A stretch of DNA of 64,000 bases, taken from contig JABYQS010000086.1 of the NCBI GenBank assembly GCA_022592435.1, positions 1 through 64,000 on the forward strand, in the 5' to 3' direction. Every line of letters begins with the position of its first letter. The first letter of the stretch is position 1. Under the pieces are notes generated by a model, which saw nothing but the letters and a program-made list of their open reading frames with translations, ran no database searches and was not told the DNA's origin. Below, one piece after another: positions 49,301 to 61,079 of the stretch. The DNA is from Cerioporus squamosus (Eukaryota; Basidiomycota; Agaricomycetes; Polyporales; Polyporaceae). The position numbers and the translations under genes are program-made.

Positions 49301-50309
49301 TTGAGCTAAGTAGATCGTATACTTACATACGTTTTTTTCAAGGATGGCTGGTCCCATCATGCGCGGAGAGCAACGGGTCTCTTGGGCTTCGCGGACGGAT
49401 TCGCCGCAGCGTCGCTCGTCCCTGCAGACACCACGCGAGAGTCCGGCCACTGCACGCCAAGGGCCGGAGACGTTCTTCTCGCCGAGCGAGCAGCGGTATG
49501 AACAGTCGCCGTTCCCGATGTCTCCCGAGACACACGCGCAGTTCTCGGCCGCCTCCCAGCGCCGCTCGACCCTTGACGAGCCCGACCGAGTCTCTACTGC
49601 ACCGGCCGTGATGCTGCAGCGTCACCGCGCACTCAGTGGCCAGACCGTGGAAGGGCAAGCGCCGGCTAGCTTCGACATCCACACGCTGCGCCCTGTCGCC
49701 CCCGTTATCACAGGCCGCAAGCAGATGTCGCAGCCGGAGGGCATCGAGCTCGACCGGACAGCTCCGTTCCGCGCGATGCGGGACCCCCGCGCCGGCGTGG
49801 AGGCCGCCATCAGGAGCGCCTCCGAAGAGAGCCCGCTGCAAACCGTCACGGAGGAGGACGAGCGACAACATCTCGACGACGGCCGCGGCAAGGGCAAGGC
49901 GGTCAGCCGGTTCGAGCAGGACCACACTCCCGGCGAGCGATCGCAAGATGACGGACCGGCCCAGCGAGGGCAGGAGGAGGGGCCTGTCTGGGGCGAGTCG
50001 TTCAAGGTGGAGTGGATCCGGACGGAGCGGCTGCCGTTCACGCGGACGAGACACCTTCGCAATCCCTGGAATCACGATCGGGAGGTGAAGGTGTCCCGCG
50101 ACGGGACGGAGCTCGAGCCGTCGGTCGGGCAGGCGCTCCTCGAGGAGTGGGACAAGCTCGACGAGCCGCAGGTCCAAACCCCGGCCGCGGCGCCGAACGT
50201 CGAGGTCGGCCGGCGGTTGGTGGGCAAGGCGTCGATCTCGGCGGACGTGCTCTCGACGCCGGACTCGCCCTCTTTGGCGGGCCCTGCACGGCCGGGGAAG
50301 GAGGGGTAA
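46340..50309 (+). CDS. RRM and YTH domain protein (probable m6A reader)
   Basis: Exons 46340-46565, 46924-46968, 47027-49074, 49131-49276 and 49343-50309 encode 1143 residues, in phase. The first 530 residues are Pro/Ser/Gln/Tyr-rich and disordered. An RRM-like domain lies at about 540-660 (RSEWVMWAGNVPSDATHDEL, RSNCAFVNFNTELHLQAAIR), itself split by a Ser/Ala loop. The YTH domain starts at about 760 (KRYFILKSLTQFDLDLSVEK, GLWATQRHNEGILDQAYRTS, EVYLIFSVNKSGEFYGYAKM), then runs into about 200 low-complexity residues. It resumes near residue 1035 with WGESFKVEWIRTERLPFTRT and LRNPWNHDREVKVSRDGTEL. YTH domains bind N6-methyladenosine in an aromatic cage; one cage Trp is in GLWATQ and RVSWASR may give another. 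It likely regulates mRNA fate in the nucleus or cytoplasm, by analogy with yeast Pho92 and fission yeast Mmi1. The start ATG is the best available in exon 1, but an upstream one is possible. Confidence 0.92.
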
Positions 50310-52814
50310 GGGCGGGTGACGGGACACTCGACATTCACGGACGATTGATCGCTCGCTCTCTCCGCATCTCCTCCCTTGCGCCGACGCACCATGCACATCG
50401 CATCTCTCATGACCGCACACACTTACACGCGCACACGCAGTCACACAAAACCGCAGTTCGATCATTCACGAAACGACACTCATTGCCGCCTCATCCGGCA
50501 GCACTCACGGCACCGCACGCACGCATATACACGAACGCACGCACGCACTGCACATGTTTGTCTTTAATTCTTTATCCTACTCACGCACCCGTCGCGGCGC
50601 GCGCCGGCCATACACGCTTACTGGCGCGGCGCGGCGGGATGGCCCCTGTCGCCTTTCGCATCTTCTTTTTTTGGTTTGTTTTTGGTTATCGAGTCGTTGA
50701 CGCTGTTGCTGTTGATCTGTTTTGGTCGCTGTTGTCTGCGTTTCGGATCCCAGTACCACCACCATCGCCACGGTTTTCTTATGTCAGAGGGCTTAGGGCT
50801 TTTTACCGTTTACTAGGGTCAACTGTTGTTGCATTCCGCACGAATCGCACTCGTCGTTTACGCTCGCTCCCGTCCCCCTCCCCTGTCCACACTCATATAT
50901 CCCGCTTCCGCTTGCTTTCCATCCACACACACACACACCCCAACATACACTCACGCACACACATTTGAGTTCTACCTAACCCTCTCGTTCGCCCCCTCCG
51001 CCCGTGACGGACCCCTGTTACCTGTAGCAATAGTAGATCCCCCTCTCGCATGCATACATACTGTAATACCTCGCATCTCATGGCATTATACACGACGCGC
51101 CGGTGTGCGCTGGGCTTGCATTTACATCCCTCCACGAACCGTCGGACGGCCCATGTTGGTGTGCTCTTGTTCCGACGCCACAAGGACGCACGAAGGGTCT
51201 TCCGTCTTGGCAGCTGGACGTTTGCGTGCTACGGTAGTACGTCCACGTCGACACCATCCGCTCTTTTCGCCTTGATCGCCGATTTGTTTCTCGAGCAATC
51301 TGGTCTCCTCCGGAGCTCCTGTCGCAAAGTTACCTCTGGGCCGGCTACCCGCCGTCCTCTCACGAATTAATGCGGCTTGCAGGCCGCAGAACGGTCTGTT
51401 CGGCCATGCGCGGTGGTCCTCGCACCTATCTCACCGCTATCTGGCTGGCGAGCCCATGGCCCCGCCCAATCGCGGCTGCTGAGCGCGAACTCTGCGTTCA
51501 AGATAGTCCGGGTTCTCCGACGTCCCAGGCTCTCCTTGATGGCCGCTAAAAGCCGCTAAACGAGTAGAGGGGGCCGAGTGAGAGTAGGCACCGAGACGAA
51601 CGATCGTTCTAGGCCCCACCGGCGGTGGCAGTGCTGGCAAGAATGAATGCGAACCGCCGGCGTGCCGGCGATCTCGGTCTTCCAGTTCTCGCCACAGGCT
51701 CAAGAATGCGCTGATGTTTTCTGCGCTATAACTTCGCGAAGCTCCGAGTCGGTGGAATGGGAGTTGCGAGACTGCGTGTTGCAGATTTGAGCAAATTCAA
51801 GAGTACTGGTGCCGTCGGGAAGTCCACAATTATTAAGCTTAGGCCGCCATCGCCGGGAAGCCTGTTATCGAAACCCCGACTAGCGTGAGTAGCTTGAGTG
51901 AAGTGCATGTCTCCTGCAAGTGGTTATATTCAGAAAGTTCTCGTGAGTGGTAGATTCCTCGGCATGCGCTCCTGAAAATGAGTTGACCGGGACGTCTATT
52001 CGCCGTATCTTGAGAAAGTCACCGACATACTACGCGCATTGGGACACGTCGATATGTACGCAGGCTTACTAACTGCTTTGCAACCGCTATGAAGTTCGGC
52101 GGGGGAGTATTCGTACACGTAAGTACATGCGGGGTACAACGTGGCATTCGGGTTGTGGCTGGAACAACCTCCACGGAGTATGCCTAAACTGAAGTTTCGG
52201 AGTTCAGAAGAGGCTCTCGCGTAATGCTATGGCAAATTTATGACTGCCACGTCGATGCCACGTACTCAGAGAGAGAACGATTCCTGAAACATCTACCGCT
52301 TGCAGGCTAATGCGAACGTCGGCGAGCCAGATCTGATGGATTTGGCAAGTTCACTTCGTCCTCCGTTGTCAACTGAGCCGAGTCGAAAATGATGTCACGA
52401 TCCAATGTGCACTCTTCAGTCTTACCTTGGTCTTACCATGGAAAAGGCCGCCAGAGTGCAAGGAAGAGGATCCAGAATGATCGGGGGCGTTTCAATGCTC
52501 AAGGTACCGTTCCCACACACCTAGGGAGGCTTACAGTGCGACCTCGTTGCCAATATTACCACAGATCGCTTGCGAAGTCGCACTTGTTGGAGACGGAGTA
52601 TGCGCCACTGCGTCAATCGAGAAGAGAACGTTTCATTGTCATGATAAGCGTTAGGACGTGTTACAACATCAAGACGGGTTGTAAAAGGTGAGGGATAGCG
52701 ATACACACTGCAGCCGAAAAAAAAACGACGAAGACGAAGACGGGGAACCCAAAACAGACCACCCGGACCCATAAACTCTAGGCTTCAGTCACACAAGTCC
52801 CAAGTAAGTGTCGC
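50310..52814. other. Convergent intergenic region YTH / GH30
   Basis: About 2.5 kb between two facing genes. The left 700 bp are CA- and ACGC-rich, probably 3' untranslated sequence of the YTH mRNA. The rest shows only short frames with no domain. Confidence 0.4.
50400..50560 (+). repeat. CA/CACG-rich low-complexity tract
   Basis: Imperfect alternating CA, ACGC and CACG units fill most of this tract; a second, purer CA run lies at 50924-50938. It looks like degenerate microsatellite sequence just downstream of the YTH stop codon. Confidence 0.6.
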
Positions 52815-55295
52815 TCATACATGCCGGCGGAACCTGAAGAGCTTGGGCTCTTCTTCGGGCTCATTCTGAGCCGGGACGAAGGTGGAGTTGTTCCCGAATA
52901 ACTCGGTGAACTTGACTCCATCTTCGCGCCGGGAGTGTCCTTGGTTCGCTGCATACCATGTCAGCGTCGTGACGCCGACGAGGAACGTGTACGTCGCTTG
53001 CTGGCCGCGGAACTCGATCGTGGCCGTGACCGGGGTGGGGTCCCAGGAGCCGTTGGTGGTGTCATCCCTGCAGCGGTATCAGCATCTGGACTCGCCTGCC
53101 TCGTTGTGCCCCGGTGGATTTAAACCGGGGCAAGCATGTGTACTTTACACTCACCAGTTGAGGACGACCAAGCTGTACCGCAGCCAGTCCGCCGAGTTCG
53201 TACGAGCAGTCACATACGCGGTGACGCGCAGCGCCCATGCCGATCCACCGCTGAGGGAGACACCGATGCGCTTCCCGAAGGGGCCGTTCGTGTCCTTCGG
53301 CAGGATCGCCTTCGACGCCTGTGCCAGCACGTAGACTGCAGGTCGACTAGGTCAGTTTTCATCGGAGCGGACAGTCATCGGGGCGAAGGCCCTCTAGGGA
53401 CTCACATTCTTGGTTGTAACTATAGCTCCCGTCGTTGTTAATGGTGACGACGGGGCGGCAGGGTGTGCTGCAGCTGTCGGTGCCGGGAAGCTTCGGGTTG
53501 CCGTTCCCGTCCAGCGCGAGAGCCCAGAGCAGGCCGCTCGAGGCGTAGTGCTCGGCGGCACCGATGAAGCTACAAGATGAAGATGTTAGCACTGTGCGAG
53601 CAAGCTGTTACCGTGAAACGGCGCATACATGGTGTCCATGTACCACTAGGAAGGGCAGGTATAGTGAGCACTTGGCCAGAAAGGCGTGATTGAGCGAGTG
53701 GGGCATACCTTGATGTCGCTCCACCAGTCAGTGCCGTACTGCCCCGAGCATTCGGTGAAGTAGATCTCCTTGTTGGGGTACGCGTTGTGGAAGGAGTCCT
53801 GCTGGCCGACCGAGCCCAGGTAGCAATGGAACGCGACTCCCGCGAACGCGCTCGACGCGTCGTTCATCTATCGTGCAAAAGTCAGCACTCCATCATCCTC
53901 CACATGCGCACGGTGGCGGGAGCAGTACAAAGACCCCAGCACGTACCAAAGTAACGGGATAAGCAGCAGCATCGATCCAATTGTGATCATAGCCAATGAT
54001 ACGAGTGCTCGAGAAGCCGTTCGAGTTCATCAGCGAGCGCAGCGCCGCCCCGATCTGCGCCTCCTGGTCTGCGGTGATGAGGCAGGTGGGGTACGTCGTG
54101 TCGCTGTTCTCTGGCTCGTTCTGCGGGTTGATGGTTGTCAGCGCGGTGAATCCGGAGGGCGATGGAAGAGACAATACCTGGATACCGATCGCATACGCCG
54201 TGATGCCCTTGTTCTTGAATCCCTGAAGAGCCTTGAGGAGGTAGTTCGCATCTACGGTGTGTGAAAACGGACGAGGTCACAAATGGAAGCATGGTGACAA
54301 GGCAGAGTATGGGATACTTACATACGGAGGAGTATGATGATATAAAGCTACCGCCCTTCATCGTACCGCTGTCTTTCATCCAGCCGGGCTAAAGCATCAA
54401 TTAGACAATGCGTGTGCAGCGACGCGTGGTGTTCGTTGGACGTACAGGAGACCATGGCAGCAAGTGGATCTTCAAGTAGGGGTTGACAGTTTGGATATCC
54501 TTGATCACGGAGAACAGATATGAAGGGGCATTGTCGATGTTGAAGTTGTTGAGCGAAGTATCTCCGGAGACATCGTCGAAGCTGTACGCTGCTCGCAGCC
54601 GGTTAAACAACAATCGAACTGAAACCGCTGGAGGAAAACATGGTGCTCACCGCTTGAAGAGAAGTCGGAGGCGCCGAGCGGTACGCGCAGGTACGACAGG
54701 CCCGCAGTTCCTGTGGAACTGTCGGTGGCTGTACTCTGGGTTACTCGGCGTATCGACAACAATGATTGGGTTCTACGCACGATTGAACAACGTGTTCAGG
54801 ATTGAGTTGTAGTTGCCGGAGTTCTGGCTCTGTACGCCACACAACTTGATGTTAGCATCCACCTTGATGAGCAGCGCTGCGGCCACGCACCTTGAGCGTG
54901 CTGAGAAGCTGTGCCGAGGAGTCGGCTACAGAAGGACGTCAGAAGACATTCCGGCTGGAGTTGACCGAACCACACACTAAGGGTCGCGCCGTATCCGACC
55001 ATGCTCTGGAGGACCGATGTATCATCGATCGTGATGTCGGCCGCCCCAGTGCTGCCAGGGGAAACGAAGTTTATCGGATTCGGCGATAAGTTCTCGTACG
55101 CGAACAGACTCGAGCGATCCCATGTTGTCGACCACTGCAGATAAAGAAGAGCGAAGCGCGGGTGAGTTACGAATGACTCGAGTGAACAGATAGAAGAGAA
55201 AGGTGACGTACGACGTCAAAGATCTGCTGGGCGACCACGACAACGGGGGCGGCAGTAAGGGCTGCGCTCGCAGCCAAGACTGCTAGGCGGACCAT
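52815..55295 (-). CDS. Secreted glycoside hydrolase family 30 (probable endo-beta-1,6-glucanase)
   Basis: Retaining glycosidase acting outside the cell on beta-1,6-linked glucan or galactan, with roles in wall remodelling or mycoparasitism; the substrate is inferred from fungal GH30 relatives. Fourteen exons on the minus strand: 55295-55212, 55134-54978, 54925-54891, 54829-54777, 54733-54651, 54588-54446, 54388-54322, 54251-54178, 54120-53947, 53867-53709, 53645-53629, 53569-53406, 53335-53155 and 53067-52815. Together they give 547 residues, all in phase. Residues 1-22 form a signal peptide (VRLAVLAASAALTAAPVVVV). The barrel shows MVGYGATLTDSSAQLLSTLK, LRVPLGASDFSSSAYSFDDV, LPWSPPGWMKDSGTMKGGS and AYAIGIQNEPENSDTTYP. 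The acid/base Glu is at about 234 in NEP. The nucleophile Glu is at about 329 in EIYFTECSGQ. A beta-rich domain follows (NQEFYVLAQASKAILP, LVVLNWDDTTNGSW). One exon is only 17 nt. The gene is divergent from CK1. Confidence 0.95.
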
Positions 55296-56514
55296 TGGGT
55301 TGACGCCGTGCACAAGAGGGAGGGGAGGGTGCGATCCGGACGGGATGGCAGCATTGCGTGGCTGACAGTGCGGCGAATTTTATACCGTTCCGCTCATGGA
55401 GACAAGCTCCAGCATGGAAGGGGACAAATGTCAGACGCGCCGCAGAGACGAGCGTAGCGACGGCAAGAACCAATAGGCCGGAAGGTCGGAGGAGCCAGGC
55501 GCGCTCTTGTGCACCGGATGGGTAGGCATGCATGCACGCTGCATCTGAATGGCCGGCCGTCCGTGAGCAGCATGGCGGCCGTGGAATTGTACAGACTAGG
55601 GATTGACACGAATGTCCATCTGACGACCGAGGCCATATGTGCCGCGGGCGGAGATGCAGGTATCCAATACCTCCGCGAGCCAGGAGAAGTCGAGTCCGCG
55701 GGCGGGTGATCAGAAGATAAGTAGCAGAGACTCAGGATGCAGTTGCGTCTGAGATACTATCTCCAGGAACGACTTCGAGGGCACTATCGCACGATTGCGT
55801 CTGATTCGTTATGTACGAGAAACCAAGCTGCAGAAGAAGATCAGCGGAAGCCTGAAGGTGTTGTGGAGCCATATGCCACGAATATGACGTTTCGCAGTTA
55901 GGATAAGCGTCCTGCGCAGCTCGCACAAGGGGAGAGATACGGTGTATGAAAATATACTTGATGGTTGTTATGAGCCATCGCGAGCAGCACCGAGTTGGAG
56001 CGGTTGACTTCATTGGAGTTCATCCAACCGCCACTGGTGGAACGTTGCTTCAGCGTTGGTGTCTGAGCATCACGAGGCAATCGGATGAAAATCCCAGGCG
56101 GGATTGCGTTGTCAGTCTAGCGCGAGAGCTCGTGCTACGCCGTACGGCGTAGCAGGTCCTTGTAATGAGAAGCGCGAAGCCACATGAGTGTTGATGAGAG
56201 GGAAGCTGTCAAGCTCGGACAAAGGTCGCAGTCGACTGGAGGCTGGCAGCACGGCGGCGGCGGCGGCGGCAGAATCTACCCACGCGACCGCCACGCGGCA
56301 CAAACGCGACGCCCACGTGACCGCGAGACCGCATGTTCGACTTGACGCGACAGCCTGAGCCTGCTCGACCACAGCGATCCCCCTCCACCTCCACGCTCCG
56401 AACACACTCCCAAACAAAGCTACACAGACACTTTGATAACAGGCCATATACCAAAGCCACGATCAACTACTACCCCATCATCCACACCCCGCAGACTATC
56501 CCTCCGACTCCAAG
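55296..56514. promoter_or_regulatory. Divergent upstream region GH30 / CK1
   Basis: About 1.2 kb between divergent start codons. Contains a short CGG trinucleotide run near 56253-56270. No gene or TATA box could be assigned with confidence. Confidence 0.4.
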
Positions 56515-58939
56515 ATGGCGGATCAACAGAGACGACTAGCATATCCCAAACTGATCGCCAACTACCTGGTGGGCCAGAAGCTTGGAGCCGGCTTCTCTGG
56601 TACGAACTTTTTGCATGCTGCCTGCGGACATCTATTTAGTTGAGCTGCGTTGAAGGTGCCATCTTCGTCGCACGGAATGTCCACACCGAGCGTGTAGTCG
56701 CTCTCAAACTACAGCCAATCGACGAAGCATGTCCAACGAACAGATACGAACGCGCATTTTACCCTGCACTACAAGGTGGCAGGGGCATGCCCACCCTCTG
56801 GGCCGCCGGCCAGGAGGGTCCTTGGGACTACCTCGCTATTGACTTGCTTGGCCGAAGCCTCGACTCGATACATCGCGAACTGATGATGAAGCAAGACGTC
56901 TGGGACCTCCGCAGTGTATGCTGCATAGCTATACAAGTGGTCAGTTCCTCATATTCAGTTCTGCCACCCCACCCCCCTCCACACTCCGACAAGATGCGGG
57001 CTTTGACATTCCTCATGTTCTTTGACTACACGAAGGCAGAGAGGTTGACGCACATTCGCATGCATGCATCGCCGGCCCAAAGATCGACAGATTGCGTACG
57101 ATGCACAACCGCGGCATCCTCCACCGGGACATCCAGCTGGGCAACTGCGTCGTTGGGCCGTCGCACGACACGAGGACCATCTATATGATCGACTTTGGCT
57201 TCTCGAAATTCTACATTGACCCACACACGAGGCGGCACATACCGGACAGCAGGGAGCCTCGCGACTTCATTGGCAACTACTGGTTCTCGTCGGTCCGGGT
57301 ACACTGCAAAGGCCGAGGTAAGTTCGCCTTGCTGAAGCCATCTGGACTGTTCGCGATCGAGGGAGTTGGTGTCAGCATCGCTGTCGAGCGCGGTGAGGAT
57401 GATATTGTTGATGCTTATGGCGCATCCGTGTTATCCGCTTTTCGCCTTTTGGCAAATGTTCCCCACTGTGATAACTATCGAGCTGCTACCACAGGCTTTG
57501 TGCCGGGACGATAGTGGACTGCAACCGCGCCGAAGGGAGTGAGAACCAGGATGCCTCCCGTAACGTCTCTGTTACCCGCGTAGCTCTTCACAACTCGAAG
57601 GGATTGTTTGGGGCGCTCGAGAGTGGAGTTCCTCCGAGTGACGGCAGCTTGAACCCATCTGACAAACCAACTTCCTACGCTTCGGCTGGTGCCTGATGCC
57701 TGCGTTGATATTGACTGCCCCTTGCCCCGCAGTGCCGTCACGGAGAGACGATATGGAAGCCATGGCGCTCATGCTCATTCACCTCCTCACGCCTGGCGGC
57801 CTGAGCTGGACCCGCAATGGCGTACCCAAGACAGACGAGGCGCACGACGTCCTCATGCGCGAGAAGCGGTTAGCACGCCCAGAGGACTTGTGCAGGGGCC
57901 TGCCGCCGGTGTTCGAGGAGTTCCTGCGCTACTGCCGCAAACTCAACTTCGACCAGCAGCCGGACTACGAGCGGTGGCTGGATGAGTTCCACGACCTTGC
58001 GGACGAGCATGGGTACGAGCAAATCGACCAGTTCATCTGGCCATCGCCATACCCAGCGGTACGTGGTATTCCCTTGGGTCAAGAGACGTTCGGAGTACTG
58101 ATAATACGCTTCTTCTTCTCCGTATCTCCTTACGCACGTTTGCTCGACGGGGATGTCTTCGACTACTCTGTGCTCACACAATGCAGCCGACTGTCCGTGT
58201 GACCACCGCACCAAAGCCCTTCTCGCGAAAAGTGTCGGGCTCAAGCGACCTCGAGGGCGTCCTCAACGGCCTGGCAAATATGCAACTGGGCGGCTCGCCA
58301 GGCGAGCGACAGGTGCTTGGGGAGCGGCCCAACCTCGTTAACCGTGACTCGCCCGCTCCGCCCAAGGACGCCAAGGGCAAGGGCAAGTCGCCCGCAAAAG
58401 CCGACGTCATCGACCTCACGACGAGCAGCGACGAGGAAAACGCGAACGCCCGGGCGGGGGTGCGGCTCACGAAGGCTGCGCACCTCGCGCAGCTGGCGCG
58501 CGAGATGAACGCGGCGACGGACAACCGCGCGCTCGCGCGGCTCGTGCGCGAGTTCGTGCGGGTGATGCAGGAGAACCGGTCCAAGATGCTCACGAAGGAG
58601 GGCTTTGCGGTGCTCGACGCGCTGCACAAGCAGCTCGGGGACCCGAGCGTGTTCGTCGCGCCGCTACGGACGACGCGTGCGCGGGCCAGTGGTAACGGGT
58701 CGCAGAACGAGAACGGGAACGGGAACGGGAGTGCGGCGGGGGCGGAGACGCGGCAGGGGAAGATGAACAAGCTGTGGCGGCTGGGCGTGGACGTGCGCGG
58801 GGCGGGGAGCAACGCGCAGCTTGCGAAGCTCGTTGCGGAGTTTGGGGCGGTCATCAACCGGAGCAGCGGGCGGACGGTCACGAAGGACGGGTTTGGGTTC
58901 TTGAACGGGCTTGCGGCTCGCATGGAGACGTTGTCCTGA
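56515..58939 (+). CDS. Divergent casein kinase 1 with C-terminal tandem helical repeats
   Basis: Ser/Thr kinase of the CK1 family. Exons 56515-56599, 56656-56939, 57083-57317, 57733-58058 and 58187-58939 encode 560 residues, in phase. The glycine loop is GQKLGAGFSGAIFVARN, the ATP Lys is about 46 (VVALKLQP), and the catalytic loop is GILHRDIQLGNCVVG (Asp about 139). The metal site is MIDFGFSKF (Asp about 160), followed by SRRDDMEAMALMLIHLL. The segment after the DFG reads GNYWFSSVRVHCKGREVPSR, whereas classical CK1 has GTARYASINTHLGREQSR, so substrate choice may differ. The kinase ends near residue 310. The tail carries an acidic VIDLTTSSDEE, which resembles a SUMO-interacting motif, then two similar modules of about 50 residues (about 403-455 and 502-557) joined by an Asn/Gly-rich linker. 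Intron 3 is long (415 nt). Complete catalytic residues suggest an active enzyme. Confidence 0.92.
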
Positions 58940-61079
58940 GCGTGAGCGTGCCCAACCACGCGCCAGCTTAGGCTGCAGCTGGCTACTACATAGAGAGGGA
59001 GAGACGCAGGTTTACCATGGACATCGTCGAGCGGTCATCTATCTATTGCTGTGAGATATAGTATTGTAGTGTTTGTGTTTTGTCTTGTACATTCTGTATG
59101 CGTCTATCGACTGGATCCGCTTTCTCGGATGGGTTGAAGCGTGCATGTGCTCCCAGAGTCCCACTAGGAGGGTCGATTCTAAGTACGACGAGAGGTGCAG
59201 CCGCGCGCTCGTCCGGCCACCCGAAGTCTGTAGAGAGGTACCTGCTGCGATACGAGACCACACATGACCCTCATTGATTCATCCATCGAGCAACTCCCGT
59301 TCCGGCCCTGGCAGCCTGCATACCAATTTCCTTGGGGTACATACATTGCGATGAACGTTGATGAGGCTTCCGCCAAAGGTTGGCCCCTTTCGTCTGCACG
59401 ATACTTCTGGCTCTGACAGGGTACGTGTAACTCCATATACCATTGGTGCTGTTAGCAAGCTGCTAGTACGCAACGCCGGACACACAGCGCGCCGGAGTCC
59501 GGCGCGGTCGGAGATGTCAGTGAGGCAGGGAGGAGCTGAAGCGCTCCGGTGAGAGCAAGGAGTACAATATTGTCATAAATGCAATCCGCGATGCATTGAC
59601 GTGCGGTGTGAATGGGGAAAACACGAGAGCTGCTGTCCTTGAATTGACGGACTAGCGGAGATGTATACATACTCAGGTCAAGAGAAGCAGGGTACGTACC
59701 TAGTTGGGTGTACATGTGTACGTGGTACCGCCGGTTCTTGGGAAGCGCATGTCAGGTATACCGTGACGGCGGCTTCTTAGGCAGCGTCTTCTGTGTATGT
59801 GGCGTTTTCCCCGATGGGCAAGGGACGTGCAGCATCCATACGCGCGCTCAGGACCGTCCGAGCTTCGCTGCAAGCTGCAGGCCACTGGTCACATTGCCTG
59901 GGGTGCGGTAACGGATCTAGGCTGTAGAAGGGATTGTCTTGGATGCGGTATATCCGGGGGTATGGGTGTGCCTACAGAGTACGTCAACACGGCGACGATT
60001 AATGGCTGGATTCATGCGAAGGTTGCACAGTTATGGAATGGGGATGAAATGCATGGGGCTATTAGAGCAAAGGAGATAAGAGGACATGCGGCGGATGCAT
60101 GGGTGCGCCGCTGTGGCAGGGTTGTGTTCATGTCAAGGAAGGACCGACACGACTCACCGCGATCGCTGCCAGATTCCAGGGCAGCGGCGATCGAGCGCCA
60201 GTGCGGGGCCCAGCTTGGCGGGGGATACAGAGCCCTGGACCGGGAGCGTGTCTCCTCCCTCCACCGTCTCGATCTCATGGTTCTAGCATTCGCGCATTGC
60301 GGAGCAGGAGAGCGACGAGGGCATGACATACCACGACATACGCAGAGTCGGAATACGACTCCGACTGAGCGCGGGTGAGCGCCCGTGCAAATCTGTCACA
60401 TCAACTTCGTGCATTGCTTCCGAAGAGTACGACAACGCCGGAGCCTGAGGCGAGTAGCGAGCAGATCGCGCAGCTCGTCGGGTCGGCCCTGCGAGAGTTG
60501 GGGTAATGGCGTGAGGTGCGGGTGGCAGCAGGTCCGTGTCGGCGGTAGGCCTACATAGGATGAAGAACGGAACAGAAGCCCGGGCCTCCTGCAGCTTTCC
60601 TGGGCGCGTTTCATTGCAGATTTCTTCTAGGTACTTTCCCAGGACAATTGTCGCGCGAGACGCACATGAGCAATGCCTCCGTTGGGGATGTCGCATAGGC
60701 AACGCGTGTGCTGGCGAGCGTGTATTGCTCTCTGATTGCCTGCGGGCTGGGCATGGCCAGAGAGGCGGCCAGCCCTGGACCGGAATCGAGCAAATCCGTG
60801 GCGGAAGGTGGGGAGAGGACATGGGACGAATTGGGGGAAAATGATTGGCATGGCGGCGTTGGCGAGTGAGCCGAGTCTGAGTGGCCCCAACGAGACGTGA
60901 AGACAGCTCCCCCGGAAAACCCCGCGCTCGACCGATCCCCATAAAAACTCGGCAATACCGCCGCTAGCACCCCCCGCCTCTCTCTCCTCTCCCTCACCGT
61001 AGAGTCCCTAGACCGCCGCGGCTCCTTAGACGTCCCGGCTCTGTCCTGATCTCTCCTTTCCCCGGCCTCTCCGCCCAAA
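58940..61079. other. Gene-poor region CK1 / desaturase
   Basis: About 2.1 kb without a supported gene. The final 150 bp are C-rich and contain CATAAAAAC near 60941, a possible TATA element about 130 bp before the desaturase ATG. Confidence 0.4.

Noticed and set aside
49338..50465. Minus-strand open frame of 375 codons opposite the YTH gene
   Set aside because: Antisense shadow of the last YTH exon, Arg/Leu-rich, no start context or domain.
58174..58959. Minus-strand open frame of 261 codons opposite the CK1 tail
   Set aside because: Shadow of GC-rich coding sequence; Ser/Arg/Ala-rich with no conserved feature.
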